A stretch of DNA of 18,259 nucleotides from JBFWNZ01 sp050250795 (lineage in GTDB: Bacteria; Pseudomonadota; Alphaproteobacteria; UBA8366), in the NCBI GenBank assembly GCA_050250795.1, contig JBFWNZ010000034.1, positions 1-18,259 of the forward strand, given 5' to 3'. The notes under the pieces were generated by a model, which was given only the letters and a program-made list of their open reading frames with translations, had not been told where the DNA came from and made no database searches. Shown here piece by piece: positions 1 through 8,219 of the stretch (positions are counted from its first letter, which is position 1; each line of letters opens with the position of its first letter). Made by a program: the position numbers and the translations under genes.

Positions 1-1
1 G

Positions 2-1204
2 ATGGCAGAGCGGGTCCTCGACATGGCCCGCCGCCGGCGCCAGGCCCAGCCCGCATTTCAGGACCTGCACCCGCGGCGCAACGCGGCGTCGCGTGAGATC
101 GGCGCCCGCAAGCAGCGCGGCGAGGACGCGGATGCGCTCGTCGCTGAGGTCCAGGCCTTAAAGGAACGGATCGGCGCAGCCGAGGCCGAAGAGAAATCGG
201 CAGGCGAGGCGCTCGAATCGACGTTGGAAATTCTGCCGAACCTGCCTGCGGCCGACGTGCCGGACGGTACGGACGAAAGCGGCAACGTCGAGTGCCGGCG
301 CATCGGTCAGCCGCCCGTTATCGCCGATGCACGCCAGCATTTCGAACTCGGCGAATCCCTGGGGCTTATGGATTTCGAGGCCGCGGCAAAACTGTCCGGC
401 GCCCGGTTCGTGGTTCTCAAGGGCGATCTGGCCCGGCTGGAGCGAGCGCTGGCGAGCTTCATGCTCGACCTGCATACGGGTGAATTCGGCTATACCGAAG
501 TCCTGCCGCCGGCGCTTGTCCGTGCACCTGCGCTGCGCGGCACGGGTCAGCTTCCGAAATTTGCCGAAGATCTGTTCCGAACGACGGACGATTACTGGCT
601 GATTCCGACCGCGGAAGTGCCGCTGACCAACCTCGTCGCCGACACGGTGGTGGACGCCTCGACCCTCCCGATGCGCGTGACGGCCTGGACGCCGTGCTTT
701 CGTTCCGAAGCCGGGGCGGCCGGGCGCGATACCCGCGGAATGTTGCGGCAGCACCAGTTCAGCAAGGTTGAACTGGTCAGCGTCACCCAGCCGGACGAGT
801 CGGATTCAGAACTGGAACGGATGACCGCCTGTGCGGAAGAGGTCTTAAAACGTCTGGGCCTGCATTACCGTGTCGTCGCCCTCTGCGCGGGCGATATGGG
901 CTTCAGCGCGCGCAAGACATACGACATCGAAGCATGGCTGCCGGGCCAAGGCATGTTCCGCGAGATTTCCAGTTGTTCCAACTGCGGCGATTTCCAGGCA
1001 CGCCGGATGGGTGCCCGTTTCCGGACCCCCGGGGAGAAGGGCACCAAGTTCGTTCACACCCTCAACGGGTCGGGACTGGCGGTCGGCCGCACATCGATCG
1101 CGCTCCTTGAGACCTATCAGAACCCGGACGGCTCGATTTCGATCCCGGATGTGCTACGCCCCTATTTCGGAGGGCGCGAGCGTATCGGCGCCCCCATTCG
1201 CTGA
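2..1204 (+). CDS. serS: Serine--tRNA ligase, 5' end outside window
   Basis: Class II aminoacyl-tRNA synthetase that charges tRNA(Ser) (and tRNA(Sec)) with serine in the cytoplasm. The visible 400 residues begin inside the N-terminal coiled-coil tRNA-binding arm (Arg/Ala/Glu-rich, about residues 1-65). The catalytic domain follows with TAEVPLTN, the class II motif 2 region (FRSEAGAAGRDTRGMLRQHQF) and motif 3 (GLAVGRTSIALLETYQ). The C-terminus PDVLRPYFGG is typical of the family. The ATG at position 2 is probably an internal Met: family members usually have about 25 more residues before this point, so the true start lies upstream of the window. The stop is TGA at 1202-1204. surE starts 19 nt further on in the same direction, which suggests co-transcription. 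No damaged motif is seen. Confidence 0.96.
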   Translation: MAERVLDMARRRRQAQPAFQDLHPRRNAASREIGARKQRGEDADALVAEVQALKERIGAAEAEEKSAGEALESTLEILPNLPAADVPDGTDESGNVECRRIGQPPVIADARQHFELGESLGLMDFEAAAKLSGARFVVLKGDLARLERALASFMLDLHTGEFGYTEVLPPALVRAPALRGTGQLPKFAEDLFRTTDDYWLIPTAEVPLTNLVADTVVDASTLPMRVTAWTPCFRSEAGAAGRDTRGMLRQHQFSKVELVSVTQPDESDSELERMTACAEEVLKRLGLHYRVVALCAGDMGFSARKTYDIEAWLPGQGMFREISSCSNCGDFQARRMGARFRTPGEKGTKFVHTLNGSGLAVGRTSIALLETYQNPDGSISIPDVLRPYFGGRERIGAPIR

Positions 1205-1223
1205 CGGGAACGGGGAGAGGGGA

Positions 1224-2009
1224 ATGCTTGCTGCACCGCTCGACCTCGCCAAGGCCCGGATCCTGCTCTGCAACGACGATGGCGTCCATGCGCATGGCCT
1301 GAAAGTGCTGGAGCGCATTGCCAGGAGCCTGTCTCGCGATGTGTGGGTCTTTGCGCCCGAAACGGAGCAGAGCGGTGCCAGCCATTCGCTGTCGCTGCAT
1401 CGCCCCATCCGCTGCCGTCCCGTCGGCCGCCGGCGGTTCGCGGTCGAGGGCAGTCCGACCGACAGCGTGCTGATCGCCATTACCGAGTTTCTCAAGGACG
1501 GGCCGCCGGACCTGGTACTGTCCGGGGTGAACCGCGGCGCGAATCTGGGCGAAGACGTCACTTATTCGGGAACGGTCGCGGGCGCAATGGAAGCCGCGAT
1601 TCTTGGCGTGCCCGCGATTGCCCTGAGCCAGCAGATCGCCCCGGACAAGGCTGTTCATTGGGATGCGGCACTGGAGCATGCCGGCGCCGTGATTCGGAAG
1701 CTTGTCTCGACAGCGTGGCAGCGCGACGTCTTCTTCAATGTCAACTTCCCGAACCGGCCGGCCGCAGACGTCACCGGCGTCCAGGTCGTCCCGCAAGGCC
1801 GGCGCAGCAGCAGCTACGAACTGCTCAAGGTCCCGGACCCCCGACGGCGCGGATATTATCTTATCGGTGCCGCGCAGCGCGGCGACCTTATCGGACGCGG
1901 CGCCTCAGATTGGAGCGCAATCGAGCAAGGGGCCGTGACCGTCACCCCGCTGCATGTCGATCTGACGCATCGCGGCATGCTGCGCAGCAGCAAGGCGCTG
2001 TTCTCATGA
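1224..2009 (+). CDS. surE: 5'/3'-nucleotidase SurE
   Basis: Metal-dependent nucleoside monophosphate phosphatase of the SurE family, a cytoplasmic stress-survival enzyme. The 261-residue product fits the family length. The metal site is visible: ILLCNDDG at residues 13-20 supplies the two Asp, Ser50 lies in TEQSGASHS, and Asn103 lies in SGVNRGANLG. VTYSGTVAGAMEA follows, also a family hallmark. I chose ATG 1224 because a purine-rich GGGGAGAGGGG stretch lies directly upstream and the reading frame before it is only out-of-frame serS sequence. The stop codon overlaps the pcm start (ATGA), so the two are probably translationally coupled. The surE-pcm-nlpD order is the conserved stress cluster known from many Proteobacteria, here without rpoS, as expected outside Gammaproteobacteria. 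Confidence 0.95.
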   Translation: MLAAPLDLAKARILLCNDDGVHAHGLKVLERIARSLSRDVWVFAPETEQSGASHSLSLHRPIRCRPVGRRRFAVEGSPTDSVLIAITEFLKDGPPDLVLSGVNRGANLGEDVTYSGTVAGAMEAAILGVPAIALSQQIAPDKAVHWDAALEHAGAVIRKLVSTAWQRDVFFNVNFPNRPAADVTGVQVVPQGRRSSSYELLKVPDPRRRGYYLIGAAQRGDLIGRGASDWSAIEQGAVTVTPLHVDLTHRGMLRSSKALFS

Positions 2010-2656
2010 CGCCGCTCGCCACGCGCAAGATCCGTCTGATCCTCGAACTGCGCCGGGCAGGGATATCGGATACGGCTGTCCTCGCCGCAATCGAACGCGT
2101 GCCGCGCGAAGGCTTCGTGCCGGACGTCTTCAAGCATCAATGCTATGAGGACACGGCCCTGCCCATCGGATACGGCCAGACCATCAGCCAGCCCAGCATC
2201 GTTGCCCGCATGCTCCAAGCGCTCCGGATCGACCGCCGGCATAAGGTCCTGGAGATCGGAACCGGTTCCGGCTATCAAACAGCCGTCCTCTCCCATATCT
2301 GCCGGCGCGTCTACAGCATCGAACGCCATGCGCCGCTTCTGCATATCGCCCAGGAACGTCTGGAAGGGCTACAGCGGCGGAACGTGACCGCTCGTGCCGG
2401 GGACGGAGCCCTTGGGTGGACCGAGCAGGCGCCGTTCGAGCGTATCGTGGTGAGTGCGGCGGCGCCGGATGTCCCGCCGCTTCTACGCGATCAACTGGCC
2501 GATGGCGGCATCATGGTCGTGCCGGTCGGCGATGAATATGACGAACAGCGGATCATCCGCGTGAGCCGGATCGGCAATGCGTTCGAAGCAGAGGATCTTG
2601 GGCCTGTTCGGTTCGTTCCGCTCTCGCCGGGCCTCGGCGCGACCGGCGGACGATGA
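2006..2656 (+). CDS. pcm: Protein-L-isoaspartate O-methyltransferase
   Basis: SAM-dependent methyltransferase that methylates isoaspartyl residues in aged proteins and so starts their repair. The protein has 216 residues, the usual length. Visible signatures are GQTISQPSIVARM (residues 57-69, the substrate-side family motif), the SAM-binding motif I VLEIGTGSGYQTA (81-93), VYSIER (102-107, acidic end of strand 2), the family motif IVVSAAAPDVP (147-157) and LADGGIMVVPVG (164-175). The start ATG lies within the surE stop (ATGA, 4 bp overlap), supporting coupled translation. It is followed by nlpD after 45 nt. The N-terminal helix LRRAGISDTAVLAAIERVPRE is the standard one for bacterial Pcm, so the start is secure. 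Confidence 0.95.
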   Translation: MTPLATRKIRLILELRRAGISDTAVLAAIERVPREGFVPDVFKHQCYEDTALPIGYGQTISQPSIVARMLQALRIDRRHKVLEIGTGSGYQTAVLSHICRRVYSIERHAPLLHIAQERLEGLQRRNVTARAGDGALGWTEQAPFERIVVSAAAPDVPPLLRDQLADGGIMVVPVGDEYDEQRIIRVSRIGNAFEAEDLGPVRFVPLSPGLGATGGR

Positions 2657-2701
2657 CCCCGGCGAATTGTCGTTCTCGCGTCGGATCACTAAAGTGAAGG
2701 C

Positions 2702-3769
2702 ATGACGAAAAACCGGCGTCAGGCGCCTGTTCGACCTCTATTGCTGGGACTCGTTGCCATGGGGGCGGCAGCGTGTTCCGTACAGCCTGCGCAGGTCAGA
2801 CTCTACGATGAAAGCAAAGGCGCCGAAGCCGCGCCCTCGCGCCCGACGGCACGAGCGCCGGTCATTCCCGTGGAGACAGCGCGCGGCGGTGCCCGCATCT
2901 ACAATGCCGTCCCGCGAGACGGCAAACATGAAGTTCTGCGCGGCGACACCGTATATGCGATCTCTCGCCGCTACGGCGTTCCGGTCCGTGCCCTGATCGT
3001 TGCGAACGACCTGAAAGCCCCCTACACCCTGCGCGTCGGCGATAGCGTCAAGGTTCCGACGCCCCGTATCCATCAGGTCGCGCGGGGAGAGACGCTCTAC
3101 GCCATCTCGCGGCGATACGAGGTGTCCGTCAACGAACTGGTGCGTCTCAACGGACTGACTCCTCCTTACGGCATCAACGCCGATGAGACGCTCCTGCTGC
3201 CTGAAGCCGTCGATTCGCAGCTTGCGGCCGTGTCGCCCCCGCCGCCGAAAAGCGGCACCGATGCGGAGAGCAGCCCGGATGCGGCCCATGCGGATATTCC
3301 GGACACCGCCAGTCCCACGGACAGCAAACCGAAGAAAGCCGTTACGGCAGCCATTCCCCAGCCTCCCGAGCGCAGCAGTGGCCGGTTCCTGTGGCCGCTG
3401 AAAGGCGAGGTCATTTCGGGATTCGGCCCGAAGGGCAAAGGGCTGCACAACGACGGCATCAACATCGCCAGTCCCAGAGGGACGCCGGTTCTGGCCGCCG
3501 AGAACGGTGTCGTCGCCTATGCCGGCAACGAATTGCAGGGGTTCGGCAATCTGGTCCTGCTTCAGCACGCGGATGGGTATATGACCGCTTATGCGCACGC
3601 CGACGCGCTGCTGGTCGAGAGAGGGGCCACGGTGCAGCGCGGCCAGATCATTGCCCGGGTCGGCAGTTCGGGAAGCGTCGACACCCCGCAACTGCATTTC
3701 GAGATTCGCCGTGGCCGGCGTCCCGTCGATCCGGCCCGTTACCTGGGCACCCAGACGGCGTCGCGTTAG
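2702..3769 (+). CDS. nlpD: NlpD-like LysM/M23 lipoprotein, probably non-catalytic
   Basis: Predicted envelope lipoprotein of 355 residues. Residues 1-25 form a signal peptide with a plausible lipobox ending in Cys25 (MGAAAC). Two LysM peptidoglycan-binding domains follow at about 76-119 and 123-168, each with a D/ETxYAISRRY core. A Pro/Ser/Asp-rich linker (about 172-226) leads to a LytM/M23 domain (about 228-346). The zinc site is degenerate: the first motif reads HNDGIN, so the family's Gly-Ile-Asp is Gly-Ile-Asn254 and the aligned His is Asn250; the HxH motif reads QLH, with Gln330 for the first His. This is the pattern of E. coli NlpD and EnvC, which activate amidases rather than cut peptidoglycan. 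A GAAGG ribosome site precedes the ATG. It follows pcm in the same direction. Confidence 0.9.
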   Translation: MTKNRRQAPVRPLLLGLVAMGAAACSVQPAQVRLYDESKGAEAAPSRPTARAPVIPVETARGGARIYNAVPRDGKHEVLRGDTVYAISRRYGVPVRALIVANDLKAPYTLRVGDSVKVPTPRIHQVARGETLYAISRRYEVSVNELVRLNGLTPPYGINADETLLLPEAVDSQLAAVSPPPPKSGTDAESSPDAAHADIPDTASPTDSKPKKAVTAAIPQPPERSSGRFLWPLKGEVISGFGPKGKGLHNDGINIASPRGTPVLAAENGVVAYAGNELQGFGNLVLLQHADGYMTAYAHADALLVERGATVQRGQIIARVGSSGSVDTPQLHFEIRRGRRPVDPARYLGTQTASR

Positions 3770-3776
3770 CCGCGCA

Positions 3777-3805
3777 GGCCGGCGGCTCTAACCGATCCGC
3801 CGGCC
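3777..3805. terminator. Hairpin between convergent nlpD and DUF815 genes
   Basis: A perfect 9-bp GC-rich inverted repeat (GGCCGGCGG / CCGCCGGCC) with an 11-nt loop. It sits 8 nt after the nlpD stop and its loop contains the stop codon of the opposite-strand ATPase gene. There is no clear T-run on either side, so a role as a bidirectional terminator is inferred from position and stem strength. Confidence 0.45.
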
Positions 3806-4645
3806 GAGCCGACCTGCGAGGTCCTGGATGAACTGCCATGCGACGCGCCCGGAGCGAGCCCCTCGGGTGGTTGCCCATTCCAAGGCCTGCGGACGCCAGT
3901 CCTCTTCCGTCGCCGGTAAATGGTAATGCGCCACATAGCCCGCGATCATCGCCAGATAGGTATCCTGGCTGCAATTGTGGAAGCCCAGCCACAGACCGAA
4001 CCGGTCGGACAGAGACACCTTCTCCTCGATCGCCTCGGACGGGTTGATCGCGGTGGAGCGCTCATTCTCGATCATATCCCGCGGCATCAGATGCCGGCGG
4101 TTCGAGGTGGCGTAGAAGATCACATTGTCCGGACGTCCCTCGATTCCGCCTTCGAGAACCGCCTTCAGCGACTTGTAGCTGGTGTCCGCATTGTCGAAGG
4201 ACAGGTCGTCGCAGAACAGGACGCAGCGGCGTGCCGACTGGCGCAGGATGGTCAGCAGCGCGGGCAGGGTGGGGATGTCCTCGCGATGGATTTCGACCAG
4301 CGCGAGCGTTCCCGGCCGTGCCGCATTGACCTCGGCATGGGCCGCCTTGACGAGGGAGCTCTTGCCGGTCCCCCGCGCGCCCCACAGCAGCGCGTTGTTT
4401 GCGGGCAGCCCTTCGGCGAATCGCCGCGTGTTGTCCAACAGGATGTCTGCCTGACGATCGATACCGTGCAGCAGGCCGAGCTCGACACGGTTCACGCTGG
4501 GGACAGGTTCCAACCATTCCGTCTGGGCATGCCAGACAAAGGCATCGGCCGCGGACAGATCGTTGTTGCGGCCGGTGGCAGGGGCCAAGCGCTCCAAACT
4601 ATCGGCAATCCGGCTGAGCAGGTCCACAATCCGTTGTTCTGTCAT
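3788..4645 (-). CDS. AAA+ ATPase of the DUF815 family
   Basis: Predicted cytoplasmic ATP-binding protein of 285 residues. It has an N-terminal helical segment (1-70), then a single AAA+ module: Walker A GARGTGKSS (89-97), Walker B VLFCDDL (142-148), a sensor-1-like FYATSNRRHL with Asn182, a possible arginine finger in LSDRFGL (Arg215), and a sensor-2-like GARSGR (262-267). This arrangement matches DUF815, a widespread bacterial family of unknown client. The frame opens further upstream to 4774, but MTEQRIVDLL at 4645 is the likely start: the extra residues are Arg/Ser-rich, lack conservation features, and would cover the yajC promoter. It is transcribed divergently from yajC-secDF and converges on nlpD. 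The reaction is ATP hydrolysis by family rule; the substrate is not evident from the sequence. Confidence 0.88.
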   Translation of the reverse strand: MTEQRIVDLLSRIADSLERLAPATGRNNDLSAADAFVWHAQTEWLEPVPSVNRVELGLLHGIDRQADILLDNTRRFAEGLPANNALLWGARGTGKSSLVKAAHAEVNAARPGTLALVEIHREDIPTLPALLTILRQSARRCVLFCDDLSFDNADTSYKSLKAVLEGGIEGRPDNVIFYATSNRRHLMPRDMIENERSTAINPSEAIEEKVSLSDRFGLWLGFHNCSQDTYLAMIAGYVAHYHLPATEEDWRPQALEWATTRGARSGRVAWQFIQDLAGRLGRRIG

Positions 4646-4739
4646 GGTCGCTTCGGCATATATGAAACACGAGTGGGCGCGGACCCTAGCACAGCGCGGT
4701 CCCCGCGCAACCGCTGTGTCGATTTCGTCGGCCGGCGAA

Positions 4740-4767
4740 TTGAAATTGCGGGCTGTGCCGCTATAGT
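4740..4767 (+). promoter_or_regulatory. Sigma-70-type promoter of yajC-secD-secF
   Basis: TTGAAA (4740-4745) and TATAGT (4762-4767) are separated by 16 nt, giving 5/6 matches at each hexamer. The predicted start of transcription is near 4774, about 36 nt before the yajC ATG, whose leader carries a GAGGGAGA ribosome-binding stretch. This is the best-looking promoter in the window. No equally clear promoter is seen for the divergent ATPase gene in 4646-4739. Confidence 0.65.
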
Positions 4768-4809
4768 CCGGCATTCCGAAAACGGGCGCGGCGCGCCGAG
4801 GGAGATTCG

Positions 4810-5196
4810 ATGTTCATTTCGACGGCTTGGGCACAGACCGGCGCGGGCGGCGGCGGCGACATCTTTTCGGCGATCCTGCCGCTGGTCCTGATCTTTGCGG
4901 TCTTCTACTTCCTGCTGATCCGCCCGCAGCAAAAGAAGATGAAGCAGCATCGCGAAATGCTGTCCGCGGTCCGGCGCGGCGACAAGGTCGTTACCGGCGG
5001 CGGCATTCACGGTACGATTGCGAAGGTTGTCGACGACAGCGAGGTCGTGGTCGAAATCGCCGAGGGCGTTCGTATCCGCGTGGTCCGCGATACGCTCTCC
5101 GCGGTGCTGACCAAGCCCGCCCCGGCGACGCCGGATACGTCCAAGCCGGCAAACGAAGGGGGCGAGAAAAAGTCGTTCTTCGGCTTCAAACGCTGA
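4810..5196 (+). CDS. yajC: Sec translocon accessory subunit YajC
   Basis: Small inner-membrane protein that associates with SecDF and the SecYEG translocon. The 128-residue product has a short N-terminal segment, one membrane helix (about residues 18-38, AILPLVLIFAVFYFLLI) and then the family hallmark RPQQKKMKQH. The cytoplasmic domain contains the typical GDKVVTGGGIHGTI and VRDTLSAVL. The C-terminal tail is Pro/Thr/Lys-rich and ends in KSFFGFKR. The start ATG has a GAGGGAGA ribosome site. It is the first gene of a yajC-secD-secF-Mth938 operon, and secD follows after 35 nt. Confidence 0.96.
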   Translation: MFISTAWAQTGAGGGGDIFSAILPLVLIFAVFYFLLIRPQQKKMKQHREMLSAVRRGDKVVTGGGIHGTIAKVVDDSEVVVEIAEGVRIRVVRDTLSAVLTKPAPATPDTSKPANEGGEKKSFFGFKR

Positions 5197-5231
5197 CCTG
5201 CTGTCGTCCGTAACGGGGGAAACACGGCACG

Positions 5232-6809
5232 ATGCTGCAATATCCGACCTGGAAGCGGGTCATGGTCCTGGCGGTTTGCGCGCTGGGCGTGCTTTACGCC
5301 CTGCCGAACTTCTTCGACCGCTCGCTGTTCGACGACCTGCCGGACTGGTTGCCCGGGAAGCAGGTCAATCTCGGTCTCGATCTCCAGGGAGGATCGCATC
5401 TCCTGCTGCAGGTCGAGACGGGGGCCGTGCTGCGCGAACGGCTGGAAACCCTGGTCGATACCGTGCGCGCCACGTTGCGCCAGGCCGGCATTCAGTACAC
5501 CGGCCTCGGAATCGCCGGCGACGGCGTGGCCTTCACCCTGCGCGACCCTGCCAAGTTCGAAGATGCGCGGCGCGAACTGCGGAAAGCCGATACGGAGATC
5601 GAGATATCCTCCGAAGCCGATGGCGGCGTCCGGCTTGGATTATCCGAAGCCGCGATCGAAGAACGGCAGCGCCATGCCCTCGATCAATCGATCGAGATCA
5701 TCCGCCGGCGCGTCGATGAGACCGGAACGCGCGAACCGATCATTCAACGCCAGGGCGACGACCGCGTGCTGGTGCAATTGCCGGGGCTGGACAACCCGGA
5801 CCGGATCAAGCAGTTGCTCGGGCAGACGGCAAAGCTCACCTTCCATCTTGTGGACCTCAACGGCATGTCCGCACCCGGCGTCGAGCGAGGCCGCGCGCCG
5901 GCCGGCACGATGATCCTGCCCTCCGACGAGATCGGACCGGATGGACAGCCGCGCACCTATGTCGTGAACCGCCGCGTCCGCGTCGGCGGCGAAAACCTGA
6001 TCGACGCGCAGGCAACCTTCCAGGACAACCGGCCCGTCGTCAGCTTCCGCTTCGACACGCTGGGCGCACGCAAGTTCGGCCAGACGACGAAGGAGAGTGT
6101 CGGACAACTTCTCGCGATCGTCCTCGACAACAAGGTCATCAGCGCACCGCGCATCAATGAACCGATCCTTGGCGGGTCCGGCATCATCAGCGGCCAGTTC
6201 TCGGTGCAGGATGCGCGCGATCTCGCCCTGCTGCTGCGGGCTGGCGCATTGCCGGCACCGTTGACGATCCTCGAAGAACGGACGGTCGGACCCGGCCTCG
6301 GCCGGGACTCCATCGAAGCCGGCAAGATCGCCAGCTTGCTCGGGGTCATCTTCGTCGCCGTATTCATGGTCGCCGCCTATGGCCTCTTCGGCGTGATGGC
6401 CAATGTGGCGCTGTTCTTCAACTTGTTCCTGCTCCTGGCATTGCTGTCGATCCTTCAGGCGACGCTGACATTGCCGGGCATTGCCGGCATCGTCCTGACC
6501 GTCGGCATGGCGGTGGACGCGAATGTCCTGGTCTTCGAACGAATACGCGAAGAACTCCGTGCCGGCAGAACGCCGTTCAACGCGGTGGATTCCGGCTATC
6601 AGCGCGCATTGACGACGATCGTCGATTCCAATCTCACGACGCTGATTGCCGCGACCTTGCTGTTCGCATTCGGAAGCGGACCGATCCGCGGCTTTGCCGT
6701 GACCCTGACGCTTGGCATCGTCACCTCGATGTTCACCGCCATCATGCTCACACGCCTGATGGTCGTCCTCTGGCTGCGTCGCACGCGGCCGCAAATCCTG
6801 GTCGTCTGA
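5232..6809 (+). CDS. secD: Protein translocase subunit SecD
   Basis: RND-superfamily membrane protein that, with SecF, uses the proton motive force to finish protein export across the inner membrane. The 525-residue product has TM1 at about 8-27, followed by the SecD signature LGLDLQGGSHLLLQV (47-61). The large periplasmic P1 domain includes VLVQLPGLDNPDRIK, and NKVISAPRI and GQFSVQDARDLALLLRAGALPAP mark the conserved region before TM2. Five more hydrophobic helices complete the C-terminal half, including GMAVDANVLVFERIREE in TM4. The ATG follows GGGGGAAAC. The length is shorter than E. coli SecD (615) but normal for Alphaproteobacteria as I know the family. secF begins 13 nt downstream. Confidence 0.97.
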   Translation: MLQYPTWKRVMVLAVCALGVLYALPNFFDRSLFDDLPDWLPGKQVNLGLDLQGGSHLLLQVETGAVLRERLETLVDTVRATLRQAGIQYTGLGIAGDGVAFTLRDPAKFEDARRELRKADTEIEISSEADGGVRLGLSEAAIEERQRHALDQSIEIIRRRVDETGTREPIIQRQGDDRVLVQLPGLDNPDRIKQLLGQTAKLTFHLVDLNGMSAPGVERGRAPAGTMILPSDEIGPDGQPRTYVVNRRVRVGGENLIDAQATFQDNRPVVSFRFDTLGARKFGQTTKESVGQLLAIVLDNKVISAPRINEPILGGSGIISGQFSVQDARDLALLLRAGALPAPLTILEERTVGPGLGRDSIEAGKIASLLGVIFVAVFMVAAYGLFGVMANVALFFNLFLLLALLSILQATLTLPGIAGIVLTVGMAVDANVLVFERIREELRAGRTPFNAVDSGYQRALTTIVDSNLTTLIAATLLFAFGSGPIRGFAVTLTLGIVTSMFTAIMLTRLMVVLWLRRTRPQILVV

Positions 6810-6822
6810 CCCTGGGGGAAGC

Positions 6823-7773
6823 ATGCTTCGAATCAGACTTGTCCCAGAGCAGACCGCGATCGATTTCATCCGCATGCGGATGGTCGCCTTCCTGTTTTCT
6901 GCGACCCTCGTCCTCGGTTCCTTCGGACTGTTCTTCACCCAGGGTCTGAACCTAGGCATCGACTTCCTCGGCGGCGTGCTCGTCGAGGTCAAGACCCAGG
7001 GACCGGCGGACATGGCCGATCTGCGGGATCGGGTCGGCAGCCTCGAGATCGGCGAGGTGGCCCTGCAGGAGTTCGGTGCCCCCGACGATGTGCTGATCCG
7101 CATCCAGCGTCAGGAGGGCGGCGAACAGGCGCAGCAAGCTGCGGTCGACAGCGTCAAACAGGCCCTCGGCGATCAGGTCGCGGAGTATCGGCGGATCGAG
7201 TTCGTCGGTCCCACGGTCGGTGCAGAGTTGCAGGAATCCGCGACATGGGCCGTCCTGGCGGCTGTGGGCGCGATCCTGCTGTATATCTGGTTCCGCTTCG
7301 AATGGCAGTTCGGCGTTGGCGCCACCGTCGCCCTGACGCATGACGTGCTGACGACCATCGGCCTGTTCTCGCTTCTCCAGCTTGAGTTCAATCTCGCCAC
7401 CGTCGCAGCGGTGCTGACCATCGCCGGCTATTCGATCAACGACACGGTGGTGATCTTCGACCGCGTTCGTGAAAATCTCCGCCGCTACAAGCGGATGCCG
7501 CTGGCTGAGCTGTGCAACCTGTCGATCAACGAGACCCTGTCGCGCACGGCCATGACCAGCTTCACCACCCTGCTGGCCCTGTTCGCGCTCTACCTCTTCG
7601 GCGGTGAGGTCATCCGCGGATTCAGCATCGCGCTGATCTGGGGCATCGTGATCGGAACCTTCTCGACGATCTGGGTAGCCGTGCCGATCCTGCTTTATCT
7701 GAACCCGGACCACAGTGCCCTGACGGGCCAGGCGGAGGAAGCCCGGGAAGGAGCCTCCGCCGGGCAGGGGTGA
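6823..7773 (+). CDS. secF: Protein translocase subunit SecF
   Basis: Partner of SecD in the SecDF export motor of the inner membrane. The 316-residue product has the family N-terminal membrane helix followed by LGIDFLGGVLVEV, a periplasmic domain, and the block VGPTVGAELQESATWAVL leading to TM2. TM4 carries AGYSINDTVVIFDRVREN, the classic SecF motif, and SLSINETLSRTAMTS-like sequence (here NLSINETLSRTAMTS) follows. The ribosome site is GGGGGAA directly before the ATG. It lies 13 nt after secD and 4 nt before the Mth938 gene, so all three are likely on one transcript. No sign of frameshift or truncation. Confidence 0.97.
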   Translation: MLRIRLVPEQTAIDFIRMRMVAFLFSATLVLGSFGLFFTQGLNLGIDFLGGVLVEVKTQGPADMADLRDRVGSLEIGEVALQEFGAPDDVLIRIQRQEGGEQAQQAAVDSVKQALGDQVAEYRRIEFVGPTVGAELQESATWAVLAAVGAILLYIWFRFEWQFGVGATVALTHDVLTTIGLFSLLQLEFNLATVAAVLTIAGYSINDTVVIFDRVRENLRRYKRMPLAELCNLSINETLSRTAMTSFTTLLALFALYLFGGEVIRGFSIALIWGIVIGTFSTIWVAVPILLYLNPDHSALTGQAEEAREGASAGQG

Positions 7774-7777
7774 GGCG

Positions 7778-8161
7778 ATGGAGAACATAACGCCGCCCAT
7801 TCCGGCAGGACGGCAGGTCATCGACGCCTACGCGCCGGGTCGCTTTCGCATCTCCGGCACACCCCACTCAGGGTCGGTCATTGTGTTTCCCGAACGCAGC
7901 CTCGCATGGCCGGTTCGCGATCTGTCGGAGGTGACATTGGACAGTCTTGCGGCCGTCACCGCCGCGGACCCTCGTCCGGAGATCCTGCTGCTCGGGGCCG
8001 GTGCGATAATGCAAATGCCGCCGCAAGGCCTCCGCAGCGCTCTGCGAAGCGCGGGTATCGGCTTTGAGATCATGGATACAGGCGCGGCCTGCCGGACTTA
8101 CAACGTCCTGCTCGCCGAAGGCCGCCGCGTCGCCGCGGCCCTGATCGCGCTGCCATCCTGA
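7778..8161 (+). CDS. Mth938/DUF498-domain protein (NDUFAF3-like)
   Basis: Small soluble protein of 127 residues made entirely of one Mth938 (DUF498/DUF598) domain. Visible hallmarks are GRFRISG (21-27), SVIVFPER (33-40), ILLLGAGA (69-76), and the characteristic C-terminal block GIGFEIMDTGAACRTYN (93-109) followed by VLLAEGRRVAAALI. The human member, NDUFAF3, is an assembly factor of respiratory complex I, and linkage of the bacterial genes to secDF is known in Alphaproteobacteria. No catalytic residues are known to me for this family. The gene begins 4 nt after secF, with a GGGGTGAGG ribosome site inside the secF end, so it belongs to the Sec operon. A role in complex I maturation or membrane insertion is inferred from homology and context. 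Confidence 0.9.
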   Translation: MENITPPIPAGRQVIDAYAPGRFRISGTPHSGSVIVFPERSLAWPVRDLSEVTLDSLAAVTAADPRPEILLLGAGAIMQMPPQGLRSALRSAGIGFEIMDTGAACRTYNVLLAEGRRVAAALIALPS

Positions 8162-8167
8162 AACGCG

Positions 8168-8191
8168 AAGCGGGGCCCGAAGGCCCCGCTT
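8168..8191. terminator. Strong hairpin closing two convergent operons
   Basis: A perfect 10-bp inverted repeat AAGCGGGGCC / GGCCCCGCTT around a 4-nt loop. On the plus strand the loop is CGAA; read on the minus strand it becomes C(UUCG)G, an exceptionally stable tetraloop. It starts 7 nt after the Mth938 stop and ends 28 nt before the stop of the opposite-strand PuuD-like gene. Tracts of T after the stem are short on both strands. The position suggests it terminates both operons. Confidence 0.75.
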
Positions 8192-8219
8192 GCTTCCCGC
8201 CGAAATTCCCCTTCGACGA

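Noticed and set aside
2667..2695. Promoter TTGTCG-17-TAAAGT just before nlpD
   Set aside because: The hexamers are fair, but the start would fall on the ATG itself, giving a leaderless message although a GAAGG ribosome site is present. Co-transcription with pcm is simpler.
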